From NCBI RefSeq assembly GCF_000718305.1, contig NZ_JOFQ01000007.1, forward strand, positions 62,001 to 126,000: a stretch of 64,000 nt of DNA. Direction: 5' to 3'. A program made the position numbers and the translations under genes. Below, piece after piece: positions 52,231-60,684 of this stretch. This DNA is from Streptomyces niger. GTDB taxonomy: Bacteria > Actinomycetota > Actinomycetes > Streptomycetales > Streptomycetaceae. Positions within the stretch are counted from its first letter, which is position 1, and every line of letters starts with the position of its first letter. The notes under the pieces are model-generated. The model was not told the DNA's origin. It made no database searches and saw only the letters and a list, made by a program, of their open reading frames with translations.

Positions 52231-52931
52231 CGGCGCCGGCGGCGGGCCTGCCAGACCGCGGCGGCGCCGAGCACGGCGACCGCGGCGATGCCGCCGATCA
52301 GGCCGGCTGAGGGCCCGCCGGCGTCGGTGTCCCCGTCGGACGCGTCGTCACCGGCCGCACCGGCGCCGGGCGAGGCCGGGTCGGCGGACGCCTTCCCCGG
52401 CCCGCCGGCCTGCTCGGCGCAGCCCTTCTGCGGGAAGCCGGAGATCGCGCACAGCAGCGCGGCGGAGTTGTACCGCAGGGGTGCGGCGACCGCGGCGAGG
52501 GCTTCGCCGGCGCTCGCGTCCGCGGGCACCCGCGCGCACTCCTTGCGCGTTGCGGGCGGTGTCTCGCCCTTCGGGGCGTCGGCCGCCGTGCCGAAGTCGA
52601 TGACGACGGCGACCCGCTTGCGGCCGTCGGCCGCCTTCGTACCGCCGCAGACCGCGTCGAAGTCGACGGCGGCGCGCGGGGTCGCGGCGCGCGCGGAGTC
52701 GGCGCTGACGGTGAAGCGGAAGCCGACCGTGCCGCCGTCCTCGGGGCGGGCGGTCGAGGGCCCTTCGGTGGCGTACGACCAGGCGTGCTCGCCGTGCGCC
52801 GCGGCGTCCGCCGTCCAGAAGGACCAGTAGCGGTACTCCTCGGCGTGCGCGGGCGCGGCGGCCAGGCCCGTGGCCGTACCGGCCAGCAGCAGGGCGCCGG
52901 CGCCGCGGGCGATCCGGGCGGCGTGTCTCAC
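52227..52931 (-). CDS. SCO2322-family surface protein
   Basis: 234 residues from GTG 52931, overlapping the upstream stop (GTGA). A signal peptide (ARIARGAGALLLAGTATGLAAAPAHA) is followed by a beta-rich extracellular domain (YRYWSFWTADAAAHGEHAWSYATEG), a cysteine pair region (LLCAISGFPQKGC), an Asp/Gly/Pro linker and a C-terminal transmembrane helix with a basic tail (IAAVAVLGAAAVWQARRRRR). It is thus anchored outside. The name is from the S. coelicolor family; no function is proven. Its place between a barrel protein and EcfT suggests a corrinoid-capture accessory. Confidence 0.84.
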   Translation of the reverse strand: MRHAARIARGAGALLLAGTATGLAAAPAHAEEYRYWSFWTADAAAHGEHAWSYATEGPSTARPEDGGTVGFRFTVSADSARAATPRAAVDFDAVCGGTKAADGRKRVAVVIDFGTAADAPKGETPPATRKECARVPADASAGEALAAVAAPLRYNSAALLCAISGFPQKGCAEQAGGPGKASADPASPGAGAAGDDASDGDTDAGGPSAGLIGGIAAVAVLGAAAVWQARRRRR

Positions 52932-54181
52932 AGCTGGTTCTGCTTCCTGCGGCCGCTCAGCAGGAAGCCGATGCCCGCGCCCACCGCGAGGCCGACGAGC
53001 ACGACCCACCACACGGAGATGGAGCCGTCGTCCTGCTTCTTGTCCTCCTGGCTCTGCGCGTTCTGCTGCGCCGCCGGCTTCGGGCCGGTCGCGTTCAGCT
53101 TCGCCACGAGGTCGGTACCGCCGAAGTCGCGCGGGTCGGCGCCGGTGGCGTACGCGGCGAGGATCAGCTGGGCGTACGCGGCGGGGCCGCTCTGCTTCGC
53201 CCAGTCGACGGAGTGCGCGCGGAGCCACTCCAGCGGCTTCTTCGCGTCGTCCGGCCGGCCGGCGGCCGCCAGCGCGACCACGGTGTCGGCGGTGTTGCCG
53301 ACGTCGGGCTGGTCCTCGGCGCCGGGCATGGCGGACATCAGGTGGTGGCCGTGCGCGTCCATGACGGAGACGAGGCGGTCGGCGCCGGAGTCCGCGGCTC
53401 CCTGCGCGTCCTCGGCCGCCTTCTCGCAGGACGTCTCCTGCGCGGCGGGCCCGCCCGGTTCGACGACGAAGCCCTTGCCCATGGCGCCGGTCACCGCGGC
53501 CGCCGTCGCGTCGTCGTTGGCGTCGAGCCTGCCGTCCTTGGGCTGGAACGCGAACGCGCCGCGGTCCGTCTTCTTCGCGTCGCAGCCGAGCCGGAAGGAG
53601 AGCAGCGCGTCGTACGGCGACTTGCCGCCCTTCTCCGGCATGGCCGACGTCTTCGTGCCGGTCGCGGCCAGCGCGCCGATGACCACGGAGGTGGAGTTGG
53701 CGTCGCTCGGGGCGCCGGCCGCCGAGCCCCAGCCGCCGTCGTCGTTCTGCGCGGACCTCAGCCAGGAGACGCCCTTGCGGACCGCGTCGGAGTGCCCGCC
53801 GACCGCGGCCAGCGCCTGGACGGCGGCGGACGTCTGGTTGGTGTCCCGCATCGTCTTCGCGTCACAGGCCTGCTTCGGGTCGGCCCGGTACGCGGTGAAC
53901 GCGCCGTCGGCGCACTGCTGCCCCACGAGCCAGTCCACCGCCTCGTCCGCCGGGCGCACGCCCGTGGTGTCCTGGGCCAGCAGCGCCAGCGACTGCCGCC
54001 AGACGCCGTCCCACTTGGGGTCCGTACTGCCGTACAGCCCCTTCGGGAGCTTCGGGGAAGCGCTGGGGGAGGGCGCGTCGGCGAACGCGGCGGGGGCAGC
54101 GGCCGCGCACAGCACGGCGGCGGCCAGGGCCGCGGCGCAGCGGCGCGCCGGGGCGGCGAGGGAGCGGGCCGTGATGGCCAT
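52928..54181 (-). CDS. Exported prenyltransferase/squalene-oxidase-repeat (alpha/alpha barrel) protein, transcobalamin-like
   Basis: 417 residues. The N-terminus is a signal peptide (AAALAAAVLCAAAAPAAFA). Then come about six terpenoid-cyclase-type repeats with recurring QQCADGAF, WLRSAQNDDGGWGS and YDALLSFRLGCD, and a C-terminal transmembrane helix (SVWWVVLVGLAVGAGIGFLL). No DDxxD or DCTAE cyclase motif is present, so it is not an enzyme. The same barrel binds cobalamin in transcobalamin/intrinsic factor, and the gene leads an ECF operon under a B12 riboswitch, so I infer surface capture of cobalamin. ATG 54181 has GAGAGG upstream. Confidence 0.86.
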   Translation of the reverse strand: MAITARSLAAPARRCAAALAAAVLCAAAAPAAFADAPSPSASPKLPKGLYGSTDPKWDGVWRQSLALLAQDTTGVRPADEAVDWLVGQQCADGAFTAYRADPKQACDAKTMRDTNQTSAAVQALAAVGGHSDAVRKGVSWLRSAQNDDGGWGSAAGAPSDANSTSVVIGALAATGTKTSAMPEKGGKSPYDALLSFRLGCDAKKTDRGAFAFQPKDGRLDANDDATAAAVTGAMGKGFVVEPGGPAAQETSCEKAAEDAQGAADSGADRLVSVMDAHGHHLMSAMPGAEDQPDVGNTADTVVALAAAGRPDDAKKPLEWLRAHSVDWAKQSGPAAYAQLILAAYATGADPRDFGGTDLVAKLNATGPKPAAQQNAQSQEDKKQDDGSISVWWVVLVGLAVGAGIGFLLSGRRKQNQL

Positions 54182-54344
54182 GGGGTCGGTGCCTCTCGGT
54201 CGGTTCGCGGGGTGCGCGAGGTGGGAGGTCTCGTAGCCGCACTCCGCCGCACCACGTCCGCGCGCACGCGCGGCGCGGTGGCACCGGGCTCAGCTCCGTA
54301 TACCTCGACGGTGCCGCGCGCCGGGCGGCCGATGAAGGGCGGCC

Positions 54345-54480
54345 GTACGGTGCGCGGGAGCCTTGGGTGTGCCCCGCCGGGTGTTCCGGCTCGCTCCGGC
54401 GCGCTGCTGCGCGCCAGGGCTCACGGCTGCGGGTCAGCGCCGGATTTCCACCGGCTTCCCCCGGTCGGGCACGAATGAAC
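54345..54480 (-). ncRNA. Cobalamin (B12) riboswitch
   Basis: Read on the minus strand, 54424-54461 carries the conserved core GGGGAAGCCGGTGG, then TCCGGCGCTGACCCGC and CGTG, the classical cobalamin-aptamer order. A B12-box-like stretch, AGCCGGAACACCCGGC, lies at 54376-54391. The RNA is about 165 nt upstream of the first gene of the ECF operon, so B12 should repress the operon by transcription or translation control. Exact ends are approximate. Confidence 0.85.
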
Positions 54481-54578
54481 TTGTCGCAACACTTTAACCG
54501 GCGGGTAGCGGCCGGCTCCCGGCACGTACGGGACGGGTACGGCGGCCCGTACGCCAGGCGTCCGGAAAGACGCCCGCC

Positions 54579-55655
54579 TCACACCGCCACGTACGCCACC
54601 GGGTCCGACCCCGGCACCGGCTCGGCCAGCCCCCGCTTCACCAGGCGCCGCAGATGAGCCTCGGCCTCGGAGAGCGCGATGGTGCGCGAGCCGTAGGGGA
54701 TCCGCTCCCAGGGACGGTTCCACTCCATCGCCTCGGCGAGCTGCCACGGGGTGCGCTCCGTACGGAGCAGGGCGCGCAGCCCGCTGAGCCGTTCCTCGTG
54801 GTGGGCGAGGAGCTCGGTCACCCGCTCCGCCGCGCCGGTGAAGGCGTGCTGGTGCGCGGGCAGCACCTCGGCGGCGCCGAGCCGGCCGATCCGCTCCAGG
54901 GAGTCCAGGTAGTCGCCAATGGGGTCTCCCCTGCTCGAGCGAAGCCGAGAGCTTGGGGAAGGGGCGGCATGAAGCGCCTCGTCGGGGTCCTCGTAGAGGC
55001 CGACGTGCGGGCTGATGCCCGGCAGCAGGTGGTCGCCGGAGAAGAGGCGCCCGTTGCCGGGGTGCGCCGCCGGGTGCGCCTCCTCCAGGTGCAGGCAGAC
55101 GTGGCCCGGGGTGTGGCCGGGTGTCCAGATCGCCCGCAGCCGCCGCCCCGCGAGGTCCAGCAGCTCGCCGGGGACGATCTCGCGGTCCGGGAGTGCGGGG
55201 CGGTTCTCGGGGAGCGCGCTGGTGCGCCCTTCGGCGCGGGCCGCGTACAGGGGCGCGAGGTGGTCCTCGGGCGCGCCCGCCGCGGTGAGCTTGTCGATGA
55301 GATACGACAGCCAGCTGCCCGGCTCGGCCTCACGAGTACGTCGGACGACCGCGGCGTCGGCGGCATGCATCGCGATCCAGGCGCCGGACGCCTCCCTGAC
55401 CCGCGCGGAGAGCCCGTGGTGATCGGGGTGGTGGTGCGTGACGAGCACCCCGTGCAGGTCGGTGACGGCGGTGCCGCAGGCCTCCAGCCCGGTGGTGAGC
55501 GCGTCCCAGGAGTCCGGGTCGTCCCAGCCGGTGTCGATCAGCACCGGACCGCGGTCCGTCGCCAGCAGATGCACGAGGGTGTGCCCCAGCGGGTTGTCCG
55601 GTATGGGGACGGCGATGCTCCAGACTCCGCCCCGATGGTCGATCACGTGCGGCAT
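54579..55655 (-). CDS. Metallo-beta-lactamase-fold hydrolase
   Basis: 358 residues from ATG 55655. Zn ligands are in THHHPDHHG (HxHxDH), PGHTPGHV and SGDHLLPG, with a later His. The C-terminal winged-helix-like region (SEAEAHLRRLVKRGL) is typical of LACTB2-like hydrolases. The substrate may be a thioester or CoA ester, given the neighbours. It is divergent from the aldehyde dehydrogenase, with a shared operator between. An interspersed repeat inserted at 54919-54963 adds about 15 unusual residues (APSPSSRLRSSRG) without breaking the frame. Confidence 0.88.
   Translation of the reverse strand: MPHVIDHRGGVWSIAVPIPDNPLGHTLVHLLATDRGPVLIDTGWDDPDSWDALTTGLEACGTAVTDLHGVLVTHHHPDHHGLSARVREASGAWIAMHAADAAVVRRTREAEPGSWLSYLIDKLTAAGAPEDHLAPLYAARAEGRTSALPENRPALPDREIVPGELLDLAGRRLRAIWTPGHTPGHVCLHLEEAHPAAHPGNGRLFSGDHLLPGISPHVGLYEDPDEALHAAPSPSSRLRSSRGDPIGDYLDSLERIGRLGAAEVLPAHQHAFTGAAERVTELLAHHEERLSGLRALLRTERTPWQLAEAMEWNRPWERIPYGSRTIALSEAEAHLRRLVKRGLAEPVPGSDPVAYVAV
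54919..54963. repeat. Streptomyces interspersed hairpin repeat inside the MBL gene
   Basis: GGGGTCTCCCCTGCTCGAGC, then GAAGCC, then GAGAGCTTGGGG. This short palindromic sequence is typical of repeats scattered in Streptomyces genomes, normally intergenic. Here it is in frame and translated. Removing it would join ...DEALH to DPIGDYLDSLERIG. Confidence 0.7.
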
Positions 55656-55703
55656 GCCATCGCCCCTCTCGGCCCGCACGCCGTCGCGTGCATTGCTCAC
55701 TAT

Positions 55704-55726
55704 AACTAGAACTGGTATCAGTTCTG
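55704..55726. promoter_or_regulatory. Operator shared with the P450/thiolase locus
   Basis: A 23-bp element with a perfect AGAACTG-GTAT-CAGTTCT inverted repeat and TAGAACTGGTATCA (one mismatch from TNNAACNNGTTNNA). Nineteen of 23 bases equal 46482-46504. It lies 49 bp upstream of the MBL start and 83 bp upstream of the dehydrogenase start, so one regulator could control both. Confidence 0.6.
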
Positions 55727-55808
55727 ATGCAGCGTCAGGTAGTGGTGCCGGATTGCCGTGTCGAGGCGACGGGCGTCCGGTGACGGCGGCCCGCGGGAGG
55801 CGGAAACG

Positions 55809-57260
55809 ATGACTGGCCTGATCGAGCACGGACAGCTCTACATAGGTGGTGAGCTGGTCGATCCGGCCGGCCGGGAGACCATCGAGGTGGTCTCCCCGCA
55901 CACCGAGCAGGTCATCGGGCGGGTGCCGCACGCGTCCCGGGAGGACGTGGACCGCGCTGTCACGGCCGCCCGTGCCTCCTTCGACTCCGGGGTGTGGGCC
56001 GACGCCCCGCTCGACGAGCGGATCGCGGTCGTCACGCGGATCAAGGACGCGTTCGCCGTGCGCAGCGAGGAGTTCGCGCGGCTCATCAGCGCGCAGAACG
56101 GCACCCCGTACACCGCGGGCCTCATGGTGCAGTCGCTGGCCGCGATGATGGCCTGGGACGCGGCGATCACGGTCGCCCGCGACTTCTCGTACGAGGAGCG
56201 GCGGCAGGGCGTGCTCGGGCCGCTGCTGGTCCGCCGCGAGCCGGTCGGCGTGGTCGCGGCCGTGGTGCCGTGGAACGTCCCGCAGTTCACCGCCGCCGCC
56301 AAGCTCGCGCCCGCGCTGCTGGCGGGCTGCTCGGCGGTGCTGAAGGTGTCGCCGGAGACGCCCCTGGACGCCTATCTGCTGGCGGAGATCGCCGCCGAGG
56401 CCGGGGTGCCCGCAGGAGTGTTGTCGATCCTCCCGGCGGACCGCGAGGTCAGCGAGTACCTGGTCGGGCATCCGGGGGTGGACAAGGTCTCCTTCACCGG
56501 GTCGGTCGCGGCCGGTAAGCGGGTGATGGAGGTGGCGGCCCGCAACCTCACGCGCGTCACGCTGGAGTTGGGCGGCAAGTCGGCGGCGGTGATCCTGCCG
56601 GACGCGGACCTGGACGCGGCGGTCGCCGGGATCACCCCCTTCGCGTGGATGATCAACGGGCAGGCGTGCGTGGCGCAGACCCGCATCCTCGCGCCGCGCT
56701 CGCACTACGACGAGATCGCCGAACGCTTCGCCGCCGCGGCCTCCGCGCTGAAGGTCGGCGACCCGCTGGACGCGGCCACCGAGGTCGGCCCGCTGGTCGC
56801 CGAGCGGCAGCGGCGCCGCTCGCTGGAGTACATCGCGTCGGGGCAGCGGGAGGGCGCCAAGGTGCTGGCGGGCGGCGGCCGTCCGGCGGACCGACCCACG
56901 GGGTGGTACGTCGAGCCGACGCTCTTCGGCGACGTCACCCCCGGCATGCGCATCGCCCGCGAGGAGATCTTCGGGCCGGTGATCTGCCTGCTCCCCTACG
57001 AGGGCGAGGCGGAGGCGGTGCGGATCGCCGACGACTCCGACTACGGCCTGTCGGGCTCGGTGTGGACGGCGGACGTCGAGCGGGGCATCGAGGTGGCGCG
57101 CCGGGTGCGCACCGGTACGTACTCCGTGAACACCTTCAGCCTCGACATGCTCGGGCCCTTCGGCGGCTACAAGAACAGCGGCATCGGGCGGGAGTTCGGG
57201 CCCGAGGGGTACGGCGAGTACCTGGAGCACAAGATGATCCATCTCCCGGCGGGGGCGTGA
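55809..57260 (+). CDS. NAD(P)+-dependent aldehyde dehydrogenase
   Basis: 483 residues. Catalytic Cys is in GQACVAQTR (about 286), the general base Glu in LELGGKSA (about 254), and the Rossmann segment in FTGSVAAGKRV (NAD-binding). NVPQF (VVPWNVPQF) holds the conserved Asn. It resembles the group that oxidises terpenoid/steroid-derived aldehydes in actinobacteria, often with a P450 and ferredoxin. ATG 55809 follows GGGAGG. A ferredoxin gene starts five bases after its stop, so they are co-transcribed. Confidence 0.93.
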   Translation: MTGLIEHGQLYIGGELVDPAGRETIEVVSPHTEQVIGRVPHASREDVDRAVTAARASFDSGVWADAPLDERIAVVTRIKDAFAVRSEEFARLISAQNGTPYTAGLMVQSLAAMMAWDAAITVARDFSYEERRQGVLGPLLVRREPVGVVAAVVPWNVPQFTAAAKLAPALLAGCSAVLKVSPETPLDAYLLAEIAAEAGVPAGVLSILPADREVSEYLVGHPGVDKVSFTGSVAAGKRVMEVAARNLTRVTLELGGKSAAVILPDADLDAAVAGITPFAWMINGQACVAQTRILAPRSHYDEIAERFAAAASALKVGDPLDAATEVGPLVAERQRRRSLEYIASGQREGAKVLAGGGRPADRPTGWYVEPTLFGDVTPGMRIAREEIFGPVICLLPYEGEAEAVRIADDSDYGLSGSVWTADVERGIEVARRVRTGTYSVNTFSLDMLGPFGGYKNSGIGREFGPEGYGEYLEHKMIHLPAGA

Positions 57261-57264
57261 GCGC

Positions 57265-57498
57265 ATGGGCGACCGCTGGCAGGTGGCGGTGGACCGCGGC
57301 GTCTGCATCGGCTCCGGGCTGTGCGCGAGCACCGCGCCGGACGGATTCCGGCTGGACTCCGCGCGCCAGTCCCACCCGGTGACGGACGAAATGGCGGCCC
57401 AGGAGGCGGTGTTGGCCGCCGCCGAGGGCTGTCCGGTCGAGGCGATCGTGATTACGGAGGCCGACTCCGGGGAAGCACTCTTCCCGCCGGAGGAGTAA
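57265..57498 (+). CDS. 3Fe-4S ferredoxin (P450 redox partner type)
   Basis: 77 residues. Cys-x5-Cys in CIGSGLC and the later EGCPVEAI supply the ligands of a single [3Fe-4S] cluster, as in ferredoxins that feed actinobacterial P450s. It lies immediately after the aldehyde dehydrogenase. The nearest P450 in the window is the CYP125-like enzyme at 45061, under the same operator type, so it is a reasonable partner. Confidence 0.92.
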   Translation: MGDRWQVAVDRGVCIGSGLCASTAPDGFRLDSARQSHPVTDEMAAQEAVLAAAEGCPVEAIVITEADSGEALFPPEE

Positions 57499-57640
57499 CG
57501 CCGGGCGAACACGCGTGCGACCAGCAGGTTCGTACTTAGAGTTACTCATGCGTTCCTCACGGTGACCTCATGACGTCTGTGACTGTCCGCCCCTCTCCAT
57601 ACGTGGAAATCTCTGTTCCACGCCGCCGAGGGGGGAGACG

Positions 57641-60274
57641 ATGGACAAGCGGTACGAGGTGTACTGCCTAGCCGGCAGGTATTTCTACGAAACCCCGGAC
57701 CGTTTGTCCGTCGGGGAGGATGCCGCAGCGGACGACAGTGCGGTGTACGAAGCGGCGCAGCGCGCAGTCCCCGAAGGGTGGCGCTGTTTCCTCTCCGGGG
57801 ACTGGCTCCACGTGAATCCCGTGGACAGCGAGGGGAACCCGCGTCCGGGCAGGCCGGCCCAGGGGTGGAAGGTACAGGTGTCGGCCTGCCCGGACAATGC
57901 GGAAAAGATCGCCTCCAAGGTCTGGGACTACTGCGTCTCCCATTCCATTCCCTTCAAATTCGTGCCCGGCCCGCGCCCGCTGCGGCTGCGCAATTCCCGC
58001 TACGCGGACCGGACGGCCGGCGGCAAATTCGCCACCATTTACCCGGCGGACGAGAAGGAATGCCACCGCATTCTGGAGGAGCTGGGCTCGCTGCTGGACG
58101 GCGAGCCGGGCCCCTACATCCTCAGCGACCTGCGGTGGCACGACGGCCCGCTGTACGTGCGGTACGGCGGGTTCACCAAGCGGTACTGCGTCGACGGCAC
58201 CGGGGCGCTGGTGCCCGCCATCGAGAACGCCGAGGGCCGGCTGGTCCCCGACCGCCGCGAAGCCGCCTTCCGGCCGCCGGAGTGGGTCGAGCTGCCCGGC
58301 TTCCTGGCCCCGCACCTCAAGGCGCGCAACGCCACCACCGTCGCCGACCTGCCGTACGCCGTCGAATCGGCGCTGCGCTTCGCCAACGGAGGCGGCGTCT
58401 ACGTCGGCCGCGACCGGAGCACCGGGGAACGGGTGCTCCTCAAGGAGGCCAGGCCGCACGCCGGGCTCGCCGCCGACGGCGCCGACGCGGTCACCCGGCT
58501 GGAGCGCGAACGCGCCGCGCTGCGGCGGCTCTCGGGCCTCGGCGTGGCCCCGGAGGTACGCGACTGGGTCACCGTCGGCGACCACCGCTTCCTGGTCGTG
58601 GACCACGTCCCCGGCAAGACGCTGCACGCCTGCCTCACCGAGCGGCACCCGCTGCTCACCGCCGACCCCGAGCCGGAGGCGCTGACCTCCTACACCGAGT
58701 GGGCGGTGGGCATGCACGCCGCCGTCGAGCAGGCCGTCGCCGCGGTGCACCGCCGCGGCCTGGTCCTCAACGACCTGCACCTGTTCAACGTGCTGGTCGC
58801 GCCCGACGAAATGAGCGTCACCCTGCTGGACCTGGAGTCCGCCACCGACGTCGACGACCCGGCCCGGCAGTCCCTCGCCCACCCGGCCTTCACCGCCCCG
58901 CGCGACCGCACCGGCTACGACATCGACCGGTACGCGCTGGCCTGCCTGCGCCTCGCGCTCTTCCTGCCGATGACGGAGCTGCTGGCGATCGAGCGGGACA
59001 AGGCGACCGACCTGGCCGAGACGATCGCCCGCGAATTCCCCGGCGTACCGCCCGGGTTCCTGGAGGACGCCGTGCGCACGATCTGCGCGCCCCAGCCCGT
59101 CAAGGCGCGGATCCGGCGCCCCGCGCAGGCCCGCCACCTCGTCGCGGTCGACACCCGCGAACCGTACGTCTGCGACCCGGCCGACTGGCCCCGCAGCCGC
59201 GAATCCATGGTCCGGGGCATCCTCGCCTCGGCCACGCCCGAGCGCACGGACCGCCTGTTCCCCGGCGACGTCGCCCAGTTCGCCGAGGGCGGCGGACTCG
59301 GCATCGCCCACGGGGCGGCCGGTGTCCTGTACGCGCTCTCCGAGACGGGTGCCGAGGGGTTCGAGGAGGGTGAGGAGTGGTTATTGCGGCAGACCACTCC
59401 GCCTCCCCTCGGCACCCCCCTCGGGTGCTACGACGGACTCGCCGGCATCGCCTACGTCCTGGACCGGCTCGGCCACCGCGAACGCGCCGACGAGCTGATC
59501 GAGCGGGTGCTCGCCGAGAAGTGGTACCGCCTCGGGCCCGACCTGTACGGCGGACTGGCCGGCATCGGCCTCACCCTGGACCACCTGGCGCGCGAGCGCG
59601 GCGCACGCGAACTGCGCGACCGGGCCCTGGAGGCGGCGGGGCACGCCGCCGACCGGCTGGAGAGCTGCGCGAACCGGGCCGGCCTGCTGCGCGGCGCGAG
59701 CGGCCCCGCGCTGCTCTTCCTGCGCCTGTACGAAGGCACCGGCGACCCCGGGCTGCTGGACCTCGCGGCGCAGGCGCTCCGCAGCGACCTCGCCCGGTGC
59801 GTCCGCAACGCACGCGGCACGCTGCTGGTGGACGAGGGCTGGCGCACCATGCCCTACCTCGGCGCTGGCTCGGTGGGCATCGCGATGGTCCTCGACGACT
59901 ACCTCACGCACCGCGCCGACGCGGAGTTCGAGGAGGCGCGCATGGCGATGCTGCCGGCCGCGCAGGCCCGCTTCTACGCGCAGCCGGGCCTTTTCAGGGG
60001 CCGCGCCGGCATGGTCCTGCACCTGGCGCGCACCACGACGCCCGACCCCGAGGTCGAGGCCGCGCTGGCGTCGCAGATCGCCGACCTGAGCTGGTACACG
60101 ATGCCCTACCGAGGTGAACTCGCCTTCCCCGGCGACCAGTTGATGCGGCTGTCGATGGACCTGTCCACCGGCACGGCCGGTTGCCTGCTCGCCCTCGGTT
60201 CGGCGCTGCACGAGGAGCCGGTGCAACTGCCGTTCCTCCCGGCGCTGCCCGAACCGAACGCGTTGCGCCACTGA
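57641..60274 (+). CDS. Class III lanthionine synthetase, RamC/AmfT-like
   Basis: 877 residues from ATG 57641, preceded by GAGGGGGGAG. N-terminal lyase domain about 1-210 (begins MDKRYEVYCLAGRYFYET), kinase domain about 235-500 with NDLHLFNVLV (catalytic Asp) and TLLDLESA (DFG-equivalent), and LanC-like cyclase domain about 545-865 (YDGLAGIAYVLDRLG, LYGGLAGIGLTLDH). The LanC zinc ligands (Cys, Cys-His) are absent, so it is class III rather than IV. It dehydrates Ser/Thr and forms lanthionine/labionin in SapB-type morphogenetic peptides. ABC exporter genes follow, as in ram/amf loci. No precursor gene is recognisable beside it. Confidence 0.9.
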   Translation: MDKRYEVYCLAGRYFYETPDRLSVGEDAAADDSAVYEAAQRAVPEGWRCFLSGDWLHVNPVDSEGNPRPGRPAQGWKVQVSACPDNAEKIASKVWDYCVSHSIPFKFVPGPRPLRLRNSRYADRTAGGKFATIYPADEKECHRILEELGSLLDGEPGPYILSDLRWHDGPLYVRYGGFTKRYCVDGTGALVPAIENAEGRLVPDRREAAFRPPEWVELPGFLAPHLKARNATTVADLPYAVESALRFANGGGVYVGRDRSTGERVLLKEARPHAGLAADGADAVTRLERERAALRRLSGLGVAPEVRDWVTVGDHRFLVVDHVPGKTLHACLTERHPLLTADPEPEALTSYTEWAVGMHAAVEQAVAAVHRRGLVLNDLHLFNVLVAPDEMSVTLLDLESATDVDDPARQSLAHPAFTAPRDRTGYDIDRYALACLRLALFLPMTELLAIERDKATDLAETIAREFPGVPPGFLEDAVRTICAPQPVKARIRRPAQARHLVAVDTREPYVCDPADWPRSRESMVRGILASATPERTDRLFPGDVAQFAEGGGLGIAHGAAGVLYALSETGAEGFEEGEEWLLRQTTPPPLGTPLGCYDGLAGIAYVLDRLGHRERADELIERVLAEKWYRLGPDLYGGLAGIGLTLDHLARERGARELRDRALEAAGHAADRLESCANRAGLLRGASGPALLFLRLYEGTGDPGLLDLAAQALRSDLARCVRNARGTLLVDEGWRTMPYLGAGSVGIAMVLDDYLTHRADAEFEEARMAMLPAAQARFYAQPGLFRGRAGMVLHLARTTTPDPEVEAALASQIADLSWYTMPYRGELAFPGDQLMRLSMDLSTGTAGCLLALGSALHEEPVQLPFLPALPEPNALRH

Positions 60275-60684
60275 CCGGCGCACCGCCCCCGATCAGGTTC
60301 GTTCCGGAACCTGTCGGCCAGGGACCGTGAGGTGATACAGGCCGGCGACGGCACGGGAGGTGGCCGTACCCGTACCGGACCGTGAGGTCCGGTCCGGTGC
60401 GGCGCGGCACTCCGCCCGTGTCGGCCGGTCTGCTCCGGCAAGGCCGATCCGACCCGGTACGGACCGGTGTGCGTGCGGCTCACACGAGCCGCACGCACAC
60501 CATTTCCCCGCATCACCCGCGTGGTCGGCGGCTGCGTATGGGGCTGTCAGGTACAGCTCAGCAGCTCGTCGGCGGCGCGGCATCCCAGCTCGTCCACTGC
60601 ACCGCTCGCTCCGCTCCATCCGCTCGCTCCGCTCCAACTGCTCGTCAGCTCACCAGCTCGTCAGCTCGTCCGGGAGGAAGATCC
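60275..60684 (+). other. Repeat-rich gap where a lanthipeptide precursor would be expected
   Basis: 410 bp between the synthetase and the transporter. In ram/amf clusters this slot holds the RamS/AmfS precursor. Here no frame encodes the LFDLQ-type leader or an S-x2-S-x3-C core. The second half (60561-60672) is built from repeats of CAGCTCGTC and GCTCGCTCCGCTCCA. CGTGCGGCTC/GAGCCGCACG at 60473-60496 is an inverted repeat. Confidence 0.6.
60473..60496. terminator. Inverted repeat after the synthetase gene
   Basis: GTGCGTGCGGCTC and GAGCCGCACGCAC are perfect 13-bp arms around ACAC at about 60469-60498. It could attenuate transcription into the transporter genes. Confidence 0.5.

Noticed and set aside
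54579..57512. Extension of the MBL hydrolase to 977 codons
   Set aside because: The extra N-terminal part is antisense to the aldehyde dehydrogenase; the MBL domain starts at MPHVID (55655).
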